Shown here piece by piece: positions 26,801 through 41,800 of a stretch of 64,000 nt of DNA (the first letter of the stretch is position 1; each line of letters opens with the position of its first letter). Origin of the DNA: Kryptolebias marmoratus (Eukaryota > Chordata > Actinopteri > Cyprinodontiformes > Rivulidae); NCBI RefSeq assembly GCF_001649575.2, contig NC_051433.1:20198577-20262576 (forward strand), read 5' to 3'. The translations under genes and the position numbers were made by a program. Under the pieces are notes generated by a model that had not been told where the DNA came from, ran no database searches, and worked only from the letters and a program-made list of their open reading frames with translations.

Positions 26801-29800
26801 CTTTATTAGTTTTAAGAATAAATTCTTCCTCATAAATATGACGATAAAGCCACTGATATCATATTTTCTGTGATGGTGTAAAATAAAAAAATGAAAAGTA
26901 AACTTGTGATAACCAGGTTCTTTTACTGGGTGTTGTGAGCTTCTGTATGTTTTGAATAAAACCAGCAAAAAGACTACATTTATGGAATAAGAAAGTCCAC
27001 CGTCTTTTAATTCTAGGATTTTACATATCAGGGCATAGTAAAAAAAAAAAAGATCTGGTCTTTACCAGGTTAAAAATGATTCAAATATACCCTTATTTGC
27101 ACAACAACTCACAACAGATCCCATCATGTCATTATTTATTAAACAAAAATGAAGCCAACATGGAAAATATGTGTGAAAAATTAAGTCCACCCTTGCAGCT
27201 TCCATAGGATTTAAGAGAGAAAGTAGCAACCGTGCTGCTGATCAAATGCACTTAATAAACTGATCATTAGTAAGTGTGACCACCTGTACAAAAGCAGGGA
27301 TTTTGTCCGTTTGCTGCTCTGGAGCATACAGGTGTGTGCTAACACAATGCAAAGGAGGAAAGACATCAGCAATGGCTTTACAAAAGCAAGTGTTGCTGCT
27401 CATAATCTAGCAAGGAATAAAATGCCATTTCCAAATGATTTGGAGTCCATCCCTTTACAGTGAGAAGGTTTAAGTTGCCAATCTTTCTAGGAGTTGATGT
27501 CACACCAATTTCTCCCCAAGCTTAGCAAAAAACCCAAGAGCTTAATCTCAGATTCTACAGGCCTCAGTTAGCAGGTTAACGGTTAAAGTTCATGACAGGA
27601 TAATTAGAAAAAGACTGAACAAGTATAGCTTGTAAGGAAGTATTGCAGAAGAATGCCTATTTTCAGTAAAAAGAACAAGGCTTAGGTTTGCAAAGTTGAT
27701 ATAAATAAACCGCAGGACTTTGGGAACATTGTCCTCTGGACAGATGAGACCAGGATAGAGATGTTAACCCAAAATTCACAGTCCTATGTTTTTCAAATAC
27801 AGTGGTGGAGGGGTGATGATTTTGGCTTGTTTTGCAGCCACAGGACCTGGTTGCCTTGCAGTCAACATTCTCTGTAGATCAAAGAATTATAGAGTCAAAT
27901 GTGAGACCGTTTGTCTGACAGCTGAAACATGGTCCAAACTGGGTTATGCTGAAACAGGACAATGAACCCAAACACAACAGCGAATCTACAACAGAACAGC
28001 TGAAAATGAAAGAATTAAAGTGTTGTAATGGTCCAGTCAAGACCTCAAACTGAATAAAATACTGTGGTGGGACCTTAAAAGAACTGTGCAGAAACAAACG
28101 TCCACAGGCCTCAATGAGCTGAAGCAACGTTGTAAAGAAGAGTGGGCCAAAAATTTTCCAAAATGATTTAAGAGACTGATAAAGTCCTACAGAAAAGAAC
28201 TACTGAGAAATATTACTGCTAGAGGCTGATTCTAAAAGCTGATGAATCATGGGATGGACTTTCTCCACACATGGCTTTTCCATTTTAGCTTTGTTTTAGT
28301 AACAGTATGGGGAAATCTATTGTTTTTTGTATCCTTGAGTCCTGACATGTAAAACCCTAGAACTGAAAGAAGACGGACTTTTCTTTTCCAACGACTATGT
28401 AATAAAACGACTTTCATAAAAATACCATGTGAGCAATTTTGTCCAGAAACTGACGACAACAAAAAGGCTTTTCCTAATTTGACTTTTCTTAAATGTCATT
28501 TTTGGGTTGTGTATATTTGTCATCCTTTGTGATTTCTTTATTTAGATTATTTATTTCAATATTTAATCATCATGAAGTCCTCAAAAGAGAGAGAGAGAGA
28601 GAGAAATGAGGTAGAGAAGCCTGCTGAACTGCTTCACCTTTAGAATTTCCCTTATCCGTATGTGAGCCTTATAAAACTGGCTTTTTAAGTCTGAAAAGTT
28701 CTTCACGTCTAATTGCAGACACAATTAAGCACAAACGCAAACAGCACTCAACCCACACAAACTTTTCACATCTATTAAATAAATATGTGCATTAAGGAAT
28801 GCATTAGTTTATTCTCTTCACTCCTACACCAAGTTTTGACAGCACAAGGAAGACGTGTCCTATTTTGTGGAAACACAATTTTATGTTTAATAAAGAATTG
28901 ACGTACATCTACCTTCACACATTCAGCAAAGTGTTGTATAACACATTCATCTGTTTAGTAAAGTGTCAAGACCCAACATGTCCTCTGTGTCTTGATGTAG
29001 CTCCTCTGTTTTTGTTCTGAATGCAGGAATCCAGGTGGAACTACCTGTTTTCCTTCCTCGCATTTCCGGCAGTGCTGCAGCTGTGTGTCCTGCCCTTCCT
29101 CCCTGAAAGTCCTCGTTATCTGCTGATGGAGAAGAAGGACGAGGCAGGAGCAGAAAAAGGTAATACACGCAGATGAAACAGTGCTCACTCAAAAAGTCTC
29201 CATGGTGCAAACAAGCATTTTATTCAAAGCTGTTGGTCTCACTTGAGCTTTCATATGTTTTACACCCAAACTGCTCTCAAGACGAAGTGTGAAAGAGTCA
29301 GCCAACAGAAGGTTTATGTTGGTCTATACTTCTCAACTTCTTTAGCCCAAATACAAAATAATCAAAAGGAGTATTTTTGGGAGTTTACTACATTTTTATT
29401 TTTTACTTTCAAAGAGCAAGCTTTACATGACATCAAGCAACCAGAAAAAACAAACAAAAACCAACAACAATTAGTGCTTGTTTCAACACAATGATTTCTT
29501 AGTTTTAATTTCACTTCTCACCCTATACTATAAAAGGTAAGAAACAAAAACAAACTAACAAAAAAAAAACAAACAAAAAAAAAAAACGAACAACAACACC
29601 AAAAACTTTACAGGCCTCCAGCATAAGTTAGGTATCCAGCTGTGGTGCGTTCATAGATTAGGGGCAAAAAAACTTCCCTATCTGCTGATCGCCAGTCAAA
29701 CCAGTCGAATTGAAAACTGTCTGCTTCTGGTCGCCTGTGGAGCTGTCAGTCCACTCCTAATTTTATCATTAGACTTTGTTGTTGCATTGCACTCATTTTT

Positions 29801-32800
29801 GGAGCTTAAAGAATAGTTTGGTAGAAGTGAAACTGTCTCTGTAAAACTGCACAAATTACCTATTTATAGATGCCTCCTGATTTACAATGATTGGATGAGT
29901 AGGACTTTAATTTTGACTGATTTTGCACATTTCAAGTTCTTTACTAAAATCAGAGAGTGTGATTGTTTTACTGTTGTGTGGCGTCACATCATTTAACAAT
30001 TTTACACAATTCTCCAATGACTTACACCAATAAAGGACATCCCTGTTAGTACAGAGACATCTTTACTCACTGAAAACATGTATACTGTTGTCATTTTAAA
30101 AAAAGAGATAACCTTGTGGAGTCATAGCACTGGTACAGGAGTCATCTTCCAATCAGTAGTTTGGTTGATTGATTGTCTGATTTCCACCCCCTCGATGTGT
30201 CAAAATACTAAACACTGAAACCCAACATTGCCCCCAATATGCACACTGGTGGGAGATTGCAGACACACAGAGTTTAGATATAAGATGAGCTGTATGAGTG
30301 GGGGTGATTAAAAAAACACATTGTAAAGCTCTGAGAAGAACCGTAATAAACTTGAAAGATGTGTGAAAAATTTAATTTACGAAACAAAAACGAACTAGAC
30401 CACCATGCATTTATCTCTTGACATTTGCAAAATATTTTAAACTCAGTGTGTAGTAAAGTTTCTGAAAAGCCAGAGCCAGTAGGGAGAGCGGGGAGAATGT
30501 TATTACTTGCACCAGTTAGTGATCATAATCCTGTCCAGAGCACATAAATTTTGACCCTCGACCACATTAGTAAAACTGCAGCACAGCAGACATTTCGACG
30601 TGTCATAGCAGGAGAGTGACAGGTGGAACTAATGATGACTTTGGTTCCATTAAATTCCCCAGTAAGTCGTGACAGTAAAACAGCATGCGCAATAGCAGGA
30701 CCTGATATGTTTCACACAGAAATCAGGAGTACACTCTTACTCAGACCGCTGCGTTTTAATTCAGTTTCATGTTTTAGTAGTTTATATTTCCTGTTGGCTG
30801 GGCATCAGTGGTCAGTGCTGCCGTCTCGTTATCCTGAGGCTGCAGGTTTGAGTCCAGGTTGCTTCAGAAAGGGCATCTGGCATAAAACAATTGCCAAATT
30901 TTCTATGCGAATTTGCTCACTGTGGTGAACCTTGCAGAAGGGTGCAGCTGAAAAAGAAAAGTATTTTCTGTTACCTCTGTTTTTTTTTTTTTTTTTTATT
31001 TGGAGATAACGATTTTACTTTTCTAATAAACAAAAGCAAGTCTGAACTTATTTTATTCCACTTACTTTTTTGCAAACTGTACCTATTTAGAAGCATAAAA
31101 ACTTGAGGAAGAGACCACAAGGTACAACCCCAATTTCACAAATAGGTCAAACGTTATGTAAAATGTAAACAAAGACAGAATGCAATGCAAACTCTCTCAT
31201 AGTCAATAGAAATATTGCAGGTTTAAAGCATGATTTTATCTTGTGGGGAAAAAAAAAAATCAAAAATCAAATTTTAGCTAAATTTAATTCATGTAAAATT
31301 CAGTTCAGTATTTTTATGAGTATATTCCTAATGGAGATTCCGTGCTCAGAAAATCTTAGATTTTTTATATGTTTCAGTAGGTTTGACCGAGTTATGGTTT
31401 GAATATTAAATTCATTTGAGATTCAAATTCATCTCATGTGGACTATTTGCATGTAATTTCTCTCTCTGTGGCTCCCCTCAAACTCTTCAGTTCCTCCCTT
31501 GGCAAGGCACCAGTTTAATGTCCAGCTCTAATACGGACCACATCAATTTCAATGACTCTAATATCAGTTTTAGAGAAGCACAGTGAATGTTTAATTTTAA
31601 TTTAAACTTTATTTGATATATTGTGAGCCATAACCAATCAGAGATTAGGAGGGCCCATCTCTCAATTTTACTTTGTAGGTTAATGTTTTTTGTTTTTTTT
31701 TGGAGCTGTGTTAAATTGAAAAAAATGAAACATATTTGGATGTATAAAACATTTATGTACTGCCTATGAATGTGATGGATTTTAGTTATGTATATTGTGT
31801 ACGTATTGAGTTGAAAGGTGGAAAAGTTACAATTTACTACAGCATAAACATGATGGATGATACACTGCTGTGGTGTAGCTGTTTTGTTTCTGTCGGCGTG
31901 CTGTTTTGCTCTCACGTGTGACGTTGCTGCAGAGTATCTGTGGCATTCATCAGCATCTTCTCGTTGCAATTCTTTCTTGAGCCTGTGGTAACATTACAGT
32001 CTTCTGTCAACATCTAGTCATAGTTTTATCCACCATTTTCTGGGTCTTCCTCTTTCTAGTGCTCGCTCTATGTGAGCAGATCCTAGTCTGGCAGTTTGTC
32101 TTCAGTTCTCCTTGTCTTCAAATAAAGTCCAAACCAAACCCACAGCAGCAACTTGTACATCAATTTCTTTCAGATCCATCTTTGTGGAATGAATGACAAG
32201 TAGAAAACGTTGGTCTTTTCTAAGCACACATCACGTACCTGGCATAGTAAAAATGTTGTGTAGATATTTTTAAAACACCAGGTATACTCAAAAAACGCAA
32301 TATCTACACAGCAGCAGCCATGTGATATTGTAAATGTTGTATTTATGTGGTACACATGTCAAAAACCACTGATATGCAACTTTAACCAGATCGATAAAAA
32401 GGATGACAACAGCAACTATTGTGCATAAAAGTTCAACAAGTATGCCACAATACCATGAGGCATGAGATTGTGTAACATTACTATTGATGTAACTTTTTTT
32501 ATTTTGGTGTACACTCTATGTGAGGTAAATGTTACAATTTTTCTTCCCTCAATCACATTACTATAGTATCAGATACACAAGACAGCATTGTTATGAAGTT
32601 ATTTTTCTTTCAAACACATACTTCATCATGCCACAAAAACAAGGCAAATTGCAAAAATGAGAAGTAGGTATTTTTTTATATCTCAATATAAAAAATATAA
32701 ACAGTCATATTAAACAATTTGAATGCCACTGAATTGTCATTCATTAATAATTTCAGTGTTATTTCAATAAAAATTAATTTCTGTTTTGCATATAGGAATA

Positions 32801-35800
32801 AGTACGGAGTGTTGCATGTTTTTTTTGTTTATTATCAGTTTCTTTTTGGATTTTTTTTAAAGTTTGTATTTTGTTGTTTGCTTTAAAGCTTTTACTGCTT
32901 TGAAATTCACTTGCAGCAGTTATTTGATAGAATATATTTGTTTATAGTTCACTTTCATTTATTAGCTATGTTTCATTGCTTCTCTCAGATTACTCTAACT
33001 TTGGGTTCTTTGAGCACATCTGAGTTGAGGAAATGTGTTTTTCTCATTGTTGTTCTTTTGTAACTGATTTAGCCATTAAAAGGGACTTGAATAAGTGTGT
33101 CAGCCAACCATACAGAGTTGTCTGGTTGCCAATACGGCGAGTGTTTTAAGTTATAATGAGTTTAATTCACCTCAAAATTCGCTAGATTATCACCCCTAAA
33201 CACATGATTGTAAAATATGCTGCTGTCTGGTCAATTGTCCTGCTATGAAACAAGTGGCAAGAGTTGAGCATCTGGTAAAGGACGTCCAGCTCTGAATCCC
33301 TTCAGGTCTCACCTCCCAGCCAACATTTCACTGGCACAAGTCTGCACAGAGCTAAATTTTCATGCTGCTGGCACATGTTACAGCGCTGCAGTCGGGAGAA
33401 TTATTGTCAATGCACACAGGTCCTGTGGGCTGGCTCTGTGGTGTCCCATTATCATTACAGAGTGCCAGACAGGAACAGCCTGTTTTCCAGCAAGCCGACT
33501 TGTCTCTGGTCATGTTACAGAACTGCAATGGTCCTCAACATCATTTAAAGGTGACAAAGCTTAAACATGACTGAAAACATAAAGAGTTGGGTTCAGACTG
33601 TACAACAGAATAGTTTGGATACATTTAAGTCTCATATTCTCCTATTAATCCATTCATTACCTACGATGCATTAAAGATTAGGAGAAAAACTCCATTATAG
33701 ATAAAAGTTGTATAAGAAAACAAACCAAACTGGACAACACCAGCCCAAGCATAGACATTTTCTAATGTCTTACTTCAAAGATGTGGAGTTATTTGAGCTT
33801 GTGCTTCTTAGCTGTTGAGGTTTCAAAAACCCTTGTCAATTATAAAAGACTCAACTTGAATTTTAAATCCTGCCAAGTGTTGTATCAGTGCTCATGCATA
33901 TTCACACAGAGTCTGACCACTATCGCTCATAATCACAGGTGCAAATCACTGGATGGAGAGCGAAACCTGCACCTTAATCTCCACTGAAATAACAGTGACA
34001 AAGATAACTGACATTTATGTGTGTAAACACTTCACATAAACATGACTGTGTAGTGACCAAAAGTTATTATTCCCCCTCCCAAGTCTCACAGTGGTTCGAT
34101 CCACTGTCTGATCTCCCTAGAGTCTTTGCATCAGTCGAGACACACAGCTGTCAGGAACATCTGTAAGACTGTCAGACGTGGCTGAACACAAGTGGAAATT
34201 TATTTGACATGTTCTTTACTTCTACCACGTAATAGAATGAAACATGTTTACAAGGTTTTCAAGACAGTTTATTTTAAATTACAATTCTTTGTAGCTTTGT
34301 TTCTCATACAGAAGGTCTAACCCATATTTAAAGGATTATGTCTCTGAAGTTTGAATCTGGGTTTCCAGTGACTGTTACAAATCTGAAATCTGTATTCAAG
34401 AATTTGTACCTGATTTAACAATTTTGTTGGAGAACAAAATTAAAATAAACTAATCAATAGGTGAAGTATTGAGTCTAAAACCTCCATTTTTTAAAAATCC
34501 AAGATCTTACTATAACAATAACTTGGTGTTTGTAACAAATCAAGTGGCCTGAAAATCTCTTCCCCCCTGCTTGCTTCTCACAATTTTAACCAACGACTTT
34601 GAAGGCACCAGTGCCTCCACCTTAACAGATTACCCAATCTTCTTAGACCATCTTAAAATACTGAACCTTTGCTCACTTAGTAATAAATAATTCAGATGTA
34701 CGTAAGTAGAATCTGTGCAGTATTATGTAAAGTTTTTTTTTCTGTGACATCAATCCACCTTGTGAATGTTGTGATCAGACATTCCTTGCGTGAGGACACA
34801 AAGTGGAACTGTGCTGCGTATGGAAAAATATGTTAGACATTTTAATACACTCCAAGCATCTATAACATGTTCCTGATGTTGACAGCTGCAGCATGACGCT
34901 TGATTTAACTGGCTCCCTGTAGTTTCTATCAGCAGGGGAAGACAATTAAACATATATTTGCATGATGATAATCATATTGTGTTAGATTTCACACAGACCT
35001 GGTCTACCCCACTGATAAAACCACAAATTTGAGTTAAAACCCTTAATCCAAAACAGGAATGGGATCGAGGTTGAAAGGTCAGTTTGCTCATGTTAATCCT
35101 TTTCACACAGTGAGTTCAAGGTGGAACTGGTGCACCTTTTAATGTGTAGTGATGTGTTGTGTGTAAAGTCTGGAGAAACAAAGGGCAGACTTAATATATA
35201 CGGTTCTGAGACAACGGTGGTCACAGAGTCATGAGGAGAGGCAGGATGTTTAAACAGTTGTGTGATGGTGTAATATTTTGAGTGTGAGACTGTCCCACTG
35301 GGTAACACAAAAGTGATTACCAATGAAAAACAACATGACAGTTAGCACAGGCAGCTAACTGGGAAAATTGTGAGCTACAGTAACTTGGTGTTTCCAAAAA
35401 TACATTATTTTAAAGATGATGTGATGAAGGACTTATCTGACACATATACTGTTATACTGTTTTCATTGAGGTACTCTGTATGTCATACTAGTTCTAGTAA
35501 TATGATGCTGTAATCTCATTAAAGGATGAAACTTGTTCATTGTGAACAAGCAAAAGGTGGCTTAAAGAAGGGATTGTCTTTTTTGAACATATGGCACAAA
35601 CAGCTGTTTAAAAATAGTTTTTGCCTTGGCGTGAGTTATACTGACAATTGTTTATTTTTTAGGACAATATTTTCCACCTTGGTTTAGCTAGTGTAGCTTT
35701 ACTTTTTAAGATTTTGATCTGTAAATAAATGCACCTTGCTCAACACATTTGTCTAGTCACACAAGCCAATAAGAGATGCTGAAGTTATAAAAAAGTTATG

Positions 35801-38800
35801 ATTTTTTTACAGTAAGATTAGCTGTGTGATATGAACAAACCTTGAGGTCACAACAGGCATGTAGGACACTGGGTAAACCTAATACCAGCCTGTCATGATG
35901 AATTGCATTGTTTTATCTCTAATATTTCACATTTAAAGTGCTTCATCATCACACTATCAGTAAAGTACAATATTTCATTCTTGACTAGTGTGCAGCGGTT
36001 TTAGTAGTGAAGTATTTTGTCCCGCACTAAACACACATTCTCACACAATCTGTCTTTCTTCCAAATGCTGCAGCATACCACTGAGGAGACTTTAGACCAG
36101 GCTCAGTGTTGGCAATCCCTGTGTGGTCAGTGTACGCACAGCGAGCCAGCGAGCTCCCACATCTTAATGACCTGCTTTTTGTTCCCTTCGGTTTTCAGAG
36201 ATTTACTATTCTGGGTTGTGTCCTTAATCTTGACCCACCTGAGCTTCCTGTAACCTCAAGGACTCACCTTTAAGGGAAAAAAGATCAAAGCGTAGAGGGA
36301 GGTGTCTTTAAGCCCAATCCGTCTTCCCTGTGCATTGCATTCAAGTAGCAAAACTTCAAACAACCTTCAGCTGGCAACGATGGAAATGTCTGCTAGAAAC
36401 CTGGCTAGTTCTTAAATGCAAAATGTGTGTTTGTACCTGGGCCTTGGATTGAGAAAAATACACAGCACAATGCAAATTTTTAACTATATATTGTAAAATA
36501 AGAGCGGAATTCTGCTGTTTTGACATTATAATGCAACATTCATCCATTTTCTATACCAGCTTTTCCTTTCACTGGGGAGCTGGTGTCTATCTCCAACAGT
36601 CATTATGGCAGGATAAACCATGGACAGGTCACAAAGTCCATCATTATTAACCTTTATTTAACCAGGCAAACCCACTGAGATCACAGATTGCTTTTTCAAG
36701 GGAGGCCTGGGCCTGAAGGCAGCCGAAACATGAATATTTTTGGACTGTGGGAGGAAAGCGGAGTATCTGGAGAAAACCCATGCAATCTCCAAACAGAAAG
36801 ACCCCAGGCCAGGCAAGGATTGGGCCCAGGATCTTCTTGCTGTGAAGCAACAGTGCTAACCACTAAGCCATTGTGCTGCCCATCACAGGGCCATCTAGAA
36901 ACAAACAAGACAAACAATCATTCACGGTCTCACTCACACTTAGGGACTACTTAGTATTAACAATTCACCTAACATGTATGTATTTGGTCAGTGGGAGGAA
37001 ACTGGAGTACCTGGAGAAAACCCATGTAAGCATGAGGAGAACATGCAAACTCCACCCAGAAAAGCCCCAGGAGGGAGGCAAACCTGCAACATTCTTGTTG
37101 TGAAGCAACAGTGCTCACCACTGCACCACCATGCCGCCCATAAGGCAACATGACCTGGTGAAAAAACGTGTTGTAGAACTCCTAACAGACTGAGAAAAGA
37201 TTTATGTTTTAAACTTTAGCTATGCTTTAATAAGAAACTGTGATCTACAATGTTATGCAGAAATTACTTAGTTAATTACTGCAATATGTTAGTGAAAAGA
37301 CTTTAAAGGGTATGTCAGTGTCTATAATCTGTTGTGTCTTTAATGCTAATTTAGACAAAAAGGCGACACGCTTAGTTCAGCTACTATGTTAATGGATTTG
37401 TATTGTTTGCACACAACTTGGTAATTCAACTGCATTTGTACATATAAATGCACTTCATCTAGAGTTAAGAGTGCAATGAAGTATACAGTTTAACATAAAA
37501 TTTATCCCTGTTTATACAATCTTTTCCTGTTCTAATTAAAAATAAGACATTTGCAATTTTATTTACAAATTGGTACAGATTACCAAAAGGTGTGCATGGA
37601 TTTAGCATAAGAAAACACAATTTGAAGACTGATTATTTCCTCATATCTTCAGACGGGCTCTATAATAATCTGTCTTCCAATAGCTGGACATAGTATCCCA
37701 ACGGCATTAACGCTCATATGAAAGAAGGACGCTATATGAGCCTCCAGTGATATAAATTTCTGAAATGTGTTTGTACTTTTGATCAGAAAAAATAAGACTT
37801 CATCATTATTGATCTGAAGTCACTGCAGGCAGCACACAGAGTCCTCTGTATCACAGTAAAAATCACAGTAAAAGGTTATTTTGAGCTGAATATCTGGCTT
37901 AGCAGAGATGTTAAAAAGTAAAAACATGGAATTTTTATTGGATTTTAGCCTTACGAAGCATTGCAAATATTCACACATTAAAAGCCACCCCAAGGAGTTT
38001 TTATGAAAATTAGCGAACCAATAACTAGATTTTATTAAAAAAAAAAAAAAAAAGAGTAATGCAAAGTTAGTTCTTGAAATATGAATCATAATCTGAAAAC
38101 AGTGTAAATAAACTCTACCTAAAGCAAAATGATAATAATTTTGATTTCAGGCTACAAATGTGTTTTTATTTTCACTGAGCATAAATGAATGAAACACATG
38201 CTCTCAGTGAAGTTATCCCATGGTATTGTACCATTCTGCACATTTTATGTTTCATTCCAGTGAATCTTCCTCTGTTTTCTTTATGTACACATGGACCCAA
38301 AACATTTATTTTGTAGTGTAGCCTAAAAGCTTTGAGAGTTTCTGTCACGAAACAAGGCAACTTTACCTGCTTTAATAAGTGAAAAAGTCAATGTGATTAA
38401 ATGTCTAAATCTATCAGATTTAGTAATTTATTGTATTGTATTTTAAATTGTATTGTATTATAAATATTCACTATATGAAAAATTTACAAGTTCAAGCAAA
38501 ACATTTACACTAAGAAAAACCTAAATAATAATGAAAAACTGCATTTCCCTGCTACATGAAAACCAAGTCTACATTCTGTAGACTGAATGTCTGAATGAAC
38601 CCAGAAACACACTTCAGGTCAGGCTTCAGGGTGAGGAGAGAAGATGTTTTATTCCAGCAGGGGTCAAGTAAAAAGTCCACAGCAAAGATTTATAGAGGAT
38701 TGAATAATGACCAGAGCTCCTTCTTCACCCACATAAATCCTTCTGAAAACGTTTGGGGCCTTTCTTAAGCGGGACATTTCTATTGCCGAGACAGAAGACG

Positions 38801-41800
38801 CCTCTCAGAGCAGGAGGGGTCAACAAACTGACATGATTGTCACTAAATTATTGAAAGCCTCAAAAAACAATTTCATGGTCCTTTTTTTGAGCTTTTGTTG
38901 CACATATTTCAAATTTCTACAAAAAAAAGTGAAATAGTATTTGTTTATGTTGTCACCGTATAATGGTGCACACAAACATTTAGGTTTGGGTTTTTAGTTG
39001 ACACAAAGCATCCTATCTGTTAAACTTTAATCCAAAACAAAATAATTTGTGTGAGAATTGTGAACAGAGCCCTGTTGTTTTTATTTTATTTTAGATATAC
39101 TCACTGTATTTCTGTTTCTTCCTGAAGAGTGTTACACCTTCCACACTTGTCTGTAATTCTAATATTCACATTATAAAACTACATTATCTATAAGGCTGAC
39201 CTCATGAAGTCAAAAGAAGCCAAATACCAGTGTATATATATCAATGTTTGAATGCAAACTGCTGATAGTACAAACTTGGTATCAAATAAAGCTGCAGGAG
39301 ACAAGTTAAGATTTTCATGTTCTTATTTTCTACAGAACACATTCTTTGCATCTTTAATCTGAATATGATGGCTATGACTGATGTGCACTTAATATTTTTA
39401 ATGCAGTGCTTGTGGGTGTGTTTGTTTGTCAGCGTTTCAGAGGTTTTTAGGGAAGAAGGACGTGTCCCAGGAGCTGGAAGAGGTCCATGCGGAGGCACGC
39501 GCTCAGGACAACCTCCACGCCGTCTCTGTGCTGCAGCTGCTGAGGAGCCCAGCTGTTCATTGGCAACTCATCACTATTATCATCACCATGGCCTGCTATC
39601 AGCTCTGTGGCCTCAATGCTGTAAGATATGACACTCATGTTTCATCAGTTTCACTTTAATCCAATTCTATATGCTATTTTGCCATTCAAAATGATCTGTT
39701 TTTTGGAGTTCTGTGATTTTCATTTTTATATTTATGGATTCAGATAAATACAAGATTTGTAAAAAAACACCAAAGTTCCTTTTTTTTCTGAATGCATTTC
39801 ATCAGTAAATTGTTAAATTGTGCCTTATTCTTTTCCATTCACAAGATTAAAGGTATATATATTAAAGGTATATCCTCAAATTTGGACAAATTGTTCTTTT
39901 CCATTTTTTCATTACAGATAAAGCTTTGCTGTTCATAAAGATGATTTTTTAAAATTCTCTTATAATGTGATTGGCTATTTAAAGCAAAGGGTTTGATATG
40001 CTTATAGAATTGTTACAAAATTTTGTTTGGCACTATAAAAACTGAAAACATGACATGATCAGGTTAACACAAAAATCAATATGAAATTACCTTTTCTTAC
40101 AGTCTTCCAATCACCAATGCAAACAATTTAGTCATTAGTTTGCAGATAATAGTTTAGATATCTTAAAATAAATAAAGGCATTCCAAACACTTTGAAACTC
40201 ATTTGATGTGCTGTATTTTACTAAAAATAACATACATCAATGTTAATCTTCTGCAGGACTGCTCAGACATGCTGTCCCATTTAAGTGACAAAAGCATCAG
40301 TACTGATGTCAGGAGGTGGATCAGGTGCAGCAGCTCACACTGTTTTGTTCTCCCTCTTGGGACATCTGTATTCACAGTTGTGACTCCAAATACATGGAAG
40401 GCTAGAGCGGAGACAAAAGAAGTACCCAGATGGCTTTTTTGTTTAGATTTTAGGTTTTATAAAAATGACAAAATACTACTGCAGTCTTGGGAAAAGATAG
40501 TTTCCCTGAATAAAAATAGAAAACTGTAAAGATAATCATAAAAAAATGAACTCTTGCATAAAAAAAGTTTCTTGATCATCTAGTGAGTCACATTCTAATT
40601 AGGTTTGTGTTCAGCACTGGATATGGGAACTCAGTGTATAATTGTGTCTTGTGAACTGCATCCACAGGATGAGATTTTGAACTTTCCTCCTCCTGATAAC
40701 AACGGTGCAGTGGGTGGTCATGGTGGTTGCCCAAGCTTTTTGTCCCACCCTCCTTGTTTCGTGCCTGTATGTAACCAAAATATTCCTGCATTAAAGGAGG
40801 GTTGGCCTCCCAGCCCCGAAGCAACACTTCATCATGACTAAACAGCAAAATGGTCTGACTACCAATGATTCCCTAAGCAACATAATTCTTTTAGAAATAC
40901 AGTGATGCTACACAGTCCACAGTCAGAGTTAGCTTGAATAGCAAGTCAGTATTTAAACACAAGACTGCCTCCCAGAAGTATTACAACAGGTTTAGGAGTT
41001 TAAACTACATTAATAGATTCAGGGGAAAAAAATATTCTGACTTTTGGCTCTTTTTAGGCTTTTTCACAGTACTGTTATATAATATCTCCACAAACATTAG
41101 CCCCTCTTTCAAGTCAACTTTGGTTGTTTCCAAATGCACCAATCGAGACAGCTACATCCCATGACAATACACAATGCCCCTCCCCCTTACTCACCAACAT
41201 AGCTCTGTGACTACCTCCTTTGCCGACTCAGAGGCAAAACAGCAACTGGTTGCCTTTAAACCCCATTTCAAATTGGCTGTTACTGTAATTTATCATATTC
41301 TGGAGGATGTTGCAGAACTAACCAGGCTGGCCTCATGCTTAGGCCACAACCACATCAAGTTATTAGCTTTGTGCTAGTGTAGCATGATATTTTAGTGCCA
41401 TAGATACATCTTGACAGACCAAAAAAAGTCAGGATGGGGCCCTGGTGGTAGGCTCCTCATGGGAACAGGCTGCTGACACAGAAAGCATCTTGAGGATGCA
41501 AAACAAATTTGGGGAGTACTAAGAGTGTAGCAATGTCACGATAGGAGGTTTTCTAAATTCGCCATAATGTTGCCATATTCTAATAGGTTGTGTAGGTTGT
41601 GGAAAGTGTAGTGGGGTTTTACCCTTGTGTGAAGAGGGTCTTAGCGTTTTCTAAGTTTGCATCAGCCTGGTTACTAGAACCTAATTTATTTTCTTGCAGA
41701 TTTGGTACTACACTAATGGGATCCTACGGGCAGCAGGCTTTGCTGAGAATTTACTCCCCTACGTCACACTGAGCACAGGAGCTGTAGAGACTCTGGCTGC

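Larger units (their letters stand above)
10234..29026 (+). other. Intron between exons c and d (18,793 bases)
   Basis: The longest intron. It holds an AT repeat, a chimeric SINE-like/hAT piece, a family A copy, two family B copies and a fragment, a SINE-like element, a hAT-type MITE, possible T- or A-rich dispersed repeats (about 21130-21560 and 22560-22870) and a nearly full-length Tc1-like relic. It also holds two stretches with clustered transcription-factor-like motifs. No nested gene is supported: open frames are short and resemble no known protein. Confidence 0.55.
29160..39432 (+). other. Intron between exons d and e (10,273 bases)
   Basis: Holds a SINE-like tail (about 30790-30955), the left end of a common fish MITE (about 31122-31225) and a mosaic repeat block (about 36541-37141). 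The remainder is AT-rich with no visible exon. Confidence 0.55.

Noticed and set aside
31487..31969. Minus-strand open frame of 160 codons, the longest in the window
   Set aside because: Low-complexity, lysine/isoleucine-rich product without recognisable domain, typical of a chance frame in AT-rich DNA.
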